Shown piece by piece: positions 49,597 to 53,992 of a stretch of 53,992 nucleotides of DNA. The DNA lies in assembly GCA_017307785.1 (NCBI GenBank), contig JAFKGI010000049.1, positions 1 through 53,992 on the forward strand. The letters run 5' to 3'. Source of the stretch: Vulcanimicrobiota bacterium. GTDB taxonomy: Bacteria > Vulcanimicrobiota > Xenobia > Xenobiales > JADMJV01. The position numbers and the translations under genes are program-made. The stretch's first letter is position 1. Each line of letters opens with the position of its first letter. The notes under the pieces were generated by a model. The model had not been told where the DNA came from. It saw only the letters and a program-made list of their open reading frames with translations, and ran no database searches.

Positions 49597-51534
49597 CTAG
49601 GGTTTGGGAATCTGCAGCGAGTCGAGTGGAAAGTCCACATAGTTGTCGGGCCACTTCTGGGGGGCGCCGTCGTGAACCGTCTCCCCACCGGGCCCCTGGA
49701 AGAACAGGTAAGGATCTCCCCCAATCATGATGGGATTGCCATGCTGGTCATACTGAGGAACGTCGACCCCGTTTTCGTTCGGCATGTAGAGTTGATGGCG
49801 ATAGCCGATGTAGTTGGGGCAGTCGAAGGCGAGTTGACTGAGGCGTTCCAGCGCGATGACCGCGCCGGCATCGGCCGAGAAGTAGAGCAACGGTGCGGTC
49901 CAGCGAAAGTAGCTTTTACAGCGACTTTGAACGGTGCTGCCCCCTCCTTTGTTGTCGGCCAGGCGCCCTCGGATTTGCGAGCGATCGTAGGCGTGCAGGC
50001 TCACCGGGTTGTTGAAGAAACCGCCGATCTCGGTCGATGCGTTGTCGGAATTGACCCAGGAGTATTTCTCCATGCGAAAGCCTAGAGAGGCGTCGCCGCG
50101 CGACGAGACGGTCATCGGGGTCTTCGGGCTCAACTGCGCGTCGCTAAAGACCAGATTGGCCGTGGCCTGGTCGCGGGACTCAAAGAGAAACGGGTTGTTC
50201 CAGGGTGGGGGAATGGGGTCGGAGCCATCCTCGGTGGCGGCCAGCGGATAGTAAACCGACCCGTTTTCCCAGCGCACCGTTCCCTGGGAAGTTCCGGCGT
50301 AGCTCCAGTCCATCAGGTTGGTCAAATTCCCCAGGTGGCGCACTTGAATCCCGCTGAACAGCGCGTCCACCGAGCCGCTGCCGCTGATGCGCGCGCGGAA
50401 CAAACTGCCGGTCAGGCCGCTGTCGGGGCTGGCCTTCTCGGTGACCAGGTTGAGACGTCCGGCCGAGCACAGGACCTGATAAGGATCGCGCTGCTGCAGG
50501 AAGGTGAAGCCGTTCAAGGTGACCGAGGATTCGGCCGTGGCCAGGTCGTTCTCGATCGACAAGCCGGGCTGGGCGGTGGAATCCGGAACCGGTTGGATCT
50601 TCAGATTGCTGAGCACGGTGGAGCCCAGAGAATTGTGGATGGTCATGGCGTTGCTGGTGAGTTGTGCGGCAGCGCCGTTGAGGAAGACATCGGTGACCTG
50701 CGTGTTGGCCGGTTGCTCCAGCAAGATTCCTTCGTTGGGGCAGTCGGTGATCTCCAGGTTTTTCAGGACCAGGGGCAGGGTCTGGGCGGTTCCCGGACTG
50801 TTGCCCTGGGCCACGATGTTGCCGCGCAGCCTGACGTTCTGCAGCCCACAGTCGATGGTGGCCATGTTCAGGGTGGCCGCGATGGTGGGGCGCGCGTCCC
50901 CCGAGCCCACTCCCAGAATGGCCTGCCCTTCCACCAGCCGGAAGGAGGGGGCCTCGGTTCCGTAGTCAGTGCCGTTGCCCGACCGCAGGATGATCTGGGC
51001 GGGACTGGAGCCGGCCAACTGCAGGGCTGCGCTCAAAGTCTGGAAAGGTCGGGCCGAACTTCCGTCGCCGCCGGCGGCCACCTGGTTGTCCACATAGAGG
51101 CTGGGCACGGCCGTGGCCGTCACCGTTCCTTGGCTGCTGCCGCTGCCGTTCTGGACGGTGTAGTGGAAGACGTCGCGGAAAGTCTGCTGTCCGGCCGGGG
51201 GAGTGTAGGTCAAGACTCCCGCCGGCGTGATGCTGACCGTGCCGCCGGCCGAACCGACGGAATCAAAGCTCACCACCCGACCGCCCCGGCTCAAGTCATT
51301 GGCCAGCAAGTTTTCGGTCCGGGTCAGCTCCGGGTGAATCCAGACAAAGTCCTGGGTGGCCACTGGCGCCCGCGCGACGTAGGGCGTCTCGTCCAGGGGC
51401 GTCTCGGCCAAATCACCCGTCGGCCCCCCCGAAGACAAAGAATTGGAGTCAGAGCCGCAACCGGCGACGAAAAGCGCGGCCGAAAGCCAGAGAGCGCGGG
51501 TGTTTTTCATCGAGGCGAGTTTCCGAATGGGCAA
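49597..51534 (-). CDS. Beta-helix lipoprotein with cadherin-like domain
   Basis: 645 residues. A lipoprotein signal (NTRALWLSAALFVAGC) is followed by a Ser/Gly linker, one ~80-residue cadherin-like/tandem-95 domain (NLLANDLSRGGRVVSFDSVG; GVLTYTPPAGQQTFRDVFHY) and a long parallel beta-helix-like region (SLYVDNQVAAGGDGSSARPF; VRLRGNIVAQGNSPG; LVLKNLEITDCPNEGILLEQ). TTG 51534 has AGGAGG five bases upstream, better than ATG 51510. It is the first gene of the operon that continues with SWIM, DUF5691, MoxR and GFA-ankyrin, an unexpected partner for cytosolic proteins. A surface adhesin or polysaccharide-binding role is inferred. Confidence 0.82.
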   Translation of the reverse strand: MPIRKLASMKNTRALWLSAALFVAGCGSDSNSLSSGGPTGDLAETPLDETPYVARAPVATQDFVWIHPELTRTENLLANDLSRGGRVVSFDSVGSAGGTVSITPAGVLTYTPPAGQQTFRDVFHYTVQNGSGSSQGTVTATAVPSLYVDNQVAAGGDGSSARPFQTLSAALQLAGSSPAQIILRSGNGTDYGTEAPSFRLVEGQAILGVGSGDARPTIAATLNMATIDCGLQNVRLRGNIVAQGNSPGTAQTLPLVLKNLEITDCPNEGILLEQPANTQVTDVFLNGAAAQLTSNAMTIHNSLGSTVLSNLKIQPVPDSTAQPGLSIENDLATAESSVTLNGFTFLQQRDPYQVLCSAGRLNLVTEKASPDSGLTGSLFRARISGSGSVDALFSGIQVRHLGNLTNLMDWSYAGTSQGTVRWENGSVYYPLAATEDGSDPIPPPWNNPFLFESRDQATANLVFSDAQLSPKTPMTVSSRGDASLGFRMEKYSWVNSDNASTEIGGFFNNPVSLHAYDRSQIRGRLADNKGGGSTVQSRCKSYFRWTAPLLYFSADAGAVIALERLSQLAFDCPNYIGYRHQLYMPNENGVDVPQYDQHGNPIMIGGDPYLFFQGPGGETVHDGAPQKWPDNYVDFPLDSLQIPKP

Positions 51535-51600
51535 GAAGTCCTCCTGTTCTGGCCGTAGCCTGGCACGAACTTCTTAGCCAAAGCTTAAATCTGTCAGGAA

Positions 51601-51630
51601 ATAAAAAAAGCCGCTCTCAAAGGAGCGGCC
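51601..51630 (-). terminator. Intrinsic terminator in the operon leader
   Basis: On the minus strand GCCGCTC (51629-51623) pairs with GAGCGGC (51616-51610) around a 6-base loop, followed by seven T (51609-51603). It lies ~67 bases before the TTG start of the lipoprotein gene and after no minus-strand gene, so it ends either a separate small RNA or the operon's own leader transcript. Confidence 0.85.
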
Positions 51631-51643
51631 TTGCACAACCACC

Positions 51644-51703
51644 AGGCCCTACGAAAGCCTTGGAAGCAGGCCGGTGAACTCCCTTCATACCCGGCCAGGG
51701 CCT
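51644..51703 (-). ncRNA. Candidate structured leader RNA (switch-like)
   Basis: On the minus strand P1 pairs AGGCCCT (51703-51697) with AGGGCCT (51650-51644), and directly stacked inside it P2 pairs GGCCGG (51696-51691) with CCGGCC (51674-51669). An 18-base joiner with GAAAGCCTTGG on the plus strand completes a compact fold. GGCCT of the P1 3' arm (51648-51644) can instead pair with AGGCC (51631-51627), which includes the 5' arm of the terminator. P1 and antitermination are thus exclusive, as in a riboswitch. No known riboswitch class was recognised. Confidence 0.55.
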
Positions 51704-51721
51704 CTCTCCCTCTTAATAAAG

Positions 51722-51736
51722 TGTAAACTGTTTACA
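51722..51736. promoter_or_regulatory. 15-bp palindromic operator candidate
   Basis: TGTAAAC-T-GTTTACA, a perfect 7-1-7 dyad, stands in AT-rich DNA between the leader RNA and the divergent gene at 51789. It resembles operators of dimeric HTH repressors and could control both directions. No clear -10/-35 pair was identified around it. Confidence 0.5.
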
Positions 51737-51788
51737 GAGACCTCCCGAGAATAAGGCTCGATTAAGCCACCCCCCTTACTCTCGGGGT

Positions 51789-52829
51789 ATGGCAATCGGA
51801 GCACTCAACCCAGTCACCACCACCCAGCAGGCCGCGCCCGCGGCCCCGGCCAAGAAAACGCCGGCCCAGTTCGCCGCGGCCAAAGCCGACAAAGTCCTCG
51901 GCCCCCAGGTCAGCCCGGAAGCGGCCGGCAAGGCCATGGGCGCGCCCGGCCCGGTGGGCAGCGACGCCCTCCGCCAGAAGCTGGAGAAGGCCGGCATGGA
52001 AAACGTCTCGCAGCCGCCCAGCGAAGCCGACCTGCGCACCTATTACGCCCAGCACGCCGAGCACCACGAACTGATTTCCCAGGGCAAGTTCTCCGACGCC
52101 GCCGCCCAGTATCGCGCCGACGCCCAGAAGTTAGGCGACGGCGACCCGCGCCGCGGCGAACTGTTCGCCACCGCCAACCAGCTCGACTACACCGCCAAAC
52201 TCGGCGAAAAAGCCAGCTTCCCGCCCACCCAGGAGCAGCTCAAGGCCCACTTCCAGGGCCTCAAAAAGTCCGACAACAAGACCGTCACCAAAGACTTCGA
52301 GCAGTACACCAGCGCTTTCTACAGCCACATCAACTCCGACGCCCAGGGCAGCAAGACCGGTGACCTGACCTACACCCCCCACAACGTCAAGTCGGGCAAA
52401 ACCACCTACACCGGCATCGACACCCCCACCGGCTTCAGCGACGTCACCGACCGCCGCCAGCTCAACTCCTCGGGTCAGCGCCTCATCGACTGCGAAGGCT
52501 ACGCCATGCTCGGCAACCAGTTGCTGGGCGAAGCCGGCTTCAAGCAGCCGGCCGAAGGTGGCTTTCACGTGGTCAGCGCCAACGGCGTCCAGGGCGGTCA
52601 CGCCATGGTGGAAATGCAGCGCAACGGCGAAAGCGTCTTCGTCTCCAACAACCACGCCTACAACAGCCCCAGCAAAGCCTACGGCGACTTCCTGGGCGCC
52701 CTTCGTCAGCGCGGCTCCTCGGTGGGCATCGCCGACCTGCGCGACTACTACGGCCGCACCGAAGATGCCGCCATCATCGCCCGCGAAACCAAAGACAAGA
52801 GCCACCAGACCGAGTTCCGCACCCAGTAA
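51789..52829 (+). CDS. Unknown protein with transglutaminase/papain-like Cys-His region
   Basis: 346 residues. The first ~35 residues are Ala/Pro/Thr/Lys-rich (AIGALNPVTTTQQAAPAAPA). A helical middle (LRTYYAQHAEHHELISQGKF; DAAAQYRADAQKLGDGDP) leads to a C-terminal domain with RLIDCEGYAMLGNQLLGEAG, GVQGGHAMVEMQ and ESVFVSNNHAY. Cys, His and Asn/Asp in this order and spacing are the transglutaminase/papain catalytic arrangement. No signal peptide. Inferred: a cysteine peptidase, transglutaminase or deamidase. Next gene follows by 41 bp. Confidence 0.65.
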   Translation: MAIGALNPVTTTQQAAPAAPAKKTPAQFAAAKADKVLGPQVSPEAAGKAMGAPGPVGSDALRQKLEKAGMENVSQPPSEADLRTYYAQHAEHHELISQGKFSDAAAQYRADAQKLGDGDPRRGELFATANQLDYTAKLGEKASFPPTQEQLKAHFQGLKKSDNKTVTKDFEQYTSAFYSHINSDAQGSKTGDLTYTPHNVKSGKTTYTGIDTPTGFSDVTDRRQLNSSGQRLIDCEGYAMLGNQLLGEAGFKQPAEGGFHVVSANGVQGGHAMVEMQRNGESVFVSNNHAYNSPSKAYGDFLGALRQRGSSVGIADLRDYYGRTEDAAIIARETKDKSHQTEFRTQ

Positions 52830-52870
52830 TTTCCGCGAAATTTCCGGGCTTCGGCCTAAACTGGCCCGGC

Positions 52871-53611
52871 ATGCAAGTGTCCAACTGGAAAAATCAGTCG
52901 CCGCTCCCTCAGCGCCCGGCCGCCCGGCCCGCCGCTCCACCCCCGCGCGATCATTTCCAGCCAACGGAAAGAACGGGTGTTTCCCTCATTCCGCGAATGC
53001 TGGTGGCCACCGTGGCCGTGCTGGCCGCCGGCCAGGGAATGGCCCAGACCCAGGCCCAAAGCCAGCTGATCGCCGGGGTCGAGCAAATGCGCTCCGGCCA
53101 GGTCCCGACTCCCACCTACCTGGGCGGCAGCCATTCGGACTGGAAAGACTCCAACGACCACTGCTATTCCATTTACTTCCGCGTGGCCATTCGCCAGGGA
53201 CTGATCAGCGAAGCGGCGGCCGAAGACCTCATGGCCCGCATGCACGGCGACGGACCCGACGCCTTCCGCCAGAACCTCTTTCCCCACGGCTACCAGCGCA
53301 TCGCCCTGCAGGGCACGCAGGTCCTCAGCGGCGCCATCCCCGCCGGCCAGCTCGTGTCTATGGACGGCAGCGACCACGTCATGCTCAGCACCGGCCGTCT
53401 CACCGAAAGCGGCGAGCACGAAGTCTACTCCTTCAAAGGCGGCGGCATCGAAACCCCGGTCTGGGGCGACTCGGTCGGCTACGACCCCGGCGCCAAAATC
53501 CACAAAACCACCATCGAAAACGAACTGCGCGCCCTGCAACTCGATGACCAACCCATCGACAAGATCGTCCTCACCACCGGCCGCTCGGCCCTCGAAGGCC
53601 CAAGATCCTGA
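52871..53611 (+). CDS. Exported protein with possible Cys-His catalytic site
   Basis: 246 residues. A Pro/Arg/Ala-rich N-terminus (SPLPQRPAARPAAPPPRDHF) precedes a hydrophobic segment with an Ala-x-Ala site (RMLVATVAVLAAGQGMAQ), an extended signal peptide like that of the phosphodiesterase at 17518-18483. The mature part has NDHCYSIYFRVAIRQG and MDGSDHVMLSTG, a Cys and a His placed like a papain-fold dyad. The acid or Asn could be in VWGDSVGYD. Catalysis is inference. Probably cotranscribed with the preceding Cys-His protein. Confidence 0.62.
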   Translation: MQVSNWKNQSPLPQRPAARPAAPPPRDHFQPTERTGVSLIPRMLVATVAVLAAGQGMAQTQAQSQLIAGVEQMRSGQVPTPTYLGGSHSDWKDSNDHCYSIYFRVAIRQGLISEAAAEDLMARMHGDGPDAFRQNLFPHGYQRIALQGTQVLSGAIPAGQLVSMDGSDHVMLSTGRLTESGEHEVYSFKGGGIETPVWGDSVGYDPGAKIHKTTIENELRALQLDDQPIDKIVLTTGRSALEGPRS

Positions 53612-53662
53612 AATTCCCTCCCGCCAGCAAGTAACCACCGCCTGGAAGAGAAGCACTGGACC

Positions 53663-53992
53663 ATGAGGATCCTCTCCGTCCATCTGCAGAACTATCGCTG
53701 CCACGCCAACCTGCAGATCAATTTCCAGCCACACTTCAATGTGTTGGTCGGCATCAACGGCCTCGGAAAAACCTCGATCCTGTTGGCTCTCCGTGATGTT
53801 CTCGATGTCGCGCTGGTCGGACCAAAGCAATATTCCAACCATCAGGCTATTCGGATGGTGAGCAAATCAGGCAATGGGAGACACTGGTCCGAACTTAATA
53901 CTCCCTTAAAAGTGCGGGCCGAGGCCTTATGGGATGACCTTCAGATCTCGTATTCCGTCGAAGACCCTGGAAATGACGAGTTCTCCAGCTCG
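53663..53992 (+). CDS. AAA ATPase, RecF/OLD-like, 5' part
   Basis: At least 110 residues, running off the window. RILSVHLQNYRCHANLQINF followed by NVLVGINGLGKTSILLALRD is the N-terminal strand pair and Walker A (GINGLGKTS) of the RecF/SMC/OLD ATPases; many defence systems (OLD, Gabija-like, retron effectors) start this way. The rest, including any Toprim or nuclease domain, is outside the window. The start ATG 53663 has only a weak GA-rich site. Base composition is more AT-rich than upstream, hinting at an accessory region beginning here. Confidence 0.8.
   Translation, partial: MRILSVHLQNYRCHANLQINFQPHFNVLVGINGLGKTSILLALRDVLDVALVGPKQYSNHQAIRMVSKSGNGRHWSELNTPLKVRAEALWDDLQISYSVEDPGNDEFSSS

Noticed and set aside
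51601..51720. 4.5S/SRP RNA or a named riboswitch
   Set aside because: The GGAAGGAAGCAGCC-type SRP loop and the cores of TPP, cobalamin, c-di-GMP, SAM, fluoride and ZTP riboswitches were looked for and not found.

Overview
The window is GC-rich, gene-dense bacterial chromosome. It opens inside the 3' end of a 5S rRNA gene. Lipobox lipoproteins, an outer-membrane-type beta-barrel (8831-9676) and exported proteins with signal peptides point to a diderm. Receiver/Ser-Thr-kinase hybrids, a class III cyclase, many GTG/TTG starts and many proteins of unknown family suggest an environmental bacterium from a poorly sampled phylum with a large signalling repertoire (Eremiobacterota/Vulcanimicrobiota-, Armatimonadota- or Myxococcota-like). 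The sequence alone does not settle the phylum. No insertion sequence, integrase, prophage or CRISPR array was seen.

Layout. 1-12.4 kb: two Ser/Thr kinases, a PPK2-like kinase, a PilP-like lipoprotein, a glutamate-cysteine ligase-like enzyme, a matrixin protease, a membrane cyclase, a GNAT enzyme, a beta-barrel, a NUDIX hydrolase, an HU protein and a receiver/degenerate-kinase protein. 12.4-20.1 kb: three small glycine-rich hydrophobic proteins, two endonuclease/exonuclease/phosphatase-fold proteins, a methyltransferase, a PepSY membrane protein and a zinc-ribbon protein. 20.1-24.9 kb: alpha/beta hydrolases, a GC-rich tandem repeat, a GlxA-type regulator divergent from a hydrolase/SDR pair, and a Uma2 nuclease. 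24.9-28.3 kb: a DUF5682 protein and a VWA protein. 28.4-33.5 kb: a complete urease operon, ureABCEFGD. 33.5-34.2 kb: a 21-codon Phe/Trp-rich leader ORF, tRNA-Phe and an aberrant tRNA-Trp. 34.2-39.7 kb: a large repeat-containing unknown protein, an HTH-nuclease fusion with a partner gene, and a ClpN-like repeat protein. 39.8-44.8 kb: a glycosyltransferase, a methyltransferase and unknown proteins. 44.8-51.5 kb: a leftward five-gene operon (beta-helix lipoprotein, SWIM zinc finger, DUF5691, MoxR ATPase, GFA-ankyrin) behind a leader RNA that ends in an intrinsic terminator. 51.8-54.0 kb: two papain/transglutaminase-like proteins and the start of a RecF/OLD-type ATPase.

How the genes work together. 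Urease and its accessory proteins form one self-contained nickel-enzyme unit. SWIM, DUF5691, MoxR, DUF5682 and VWA proteins commonly travel together in bacteria as a MoxR-VWA chaperone-like module. Here the module is split into two loci about 18 kb apart, and one half is fused into an operon with a surface lipoprotein and a GFA-ankyrin protein.

The two best candidates for something undescribed are the Phe/Trp leader ORF with its competing hairpins in front of tRNA-Phe and tRNA-Trp, and the switch-like leader RNA in front of the SWIM/DUF5691/MoxR operon.
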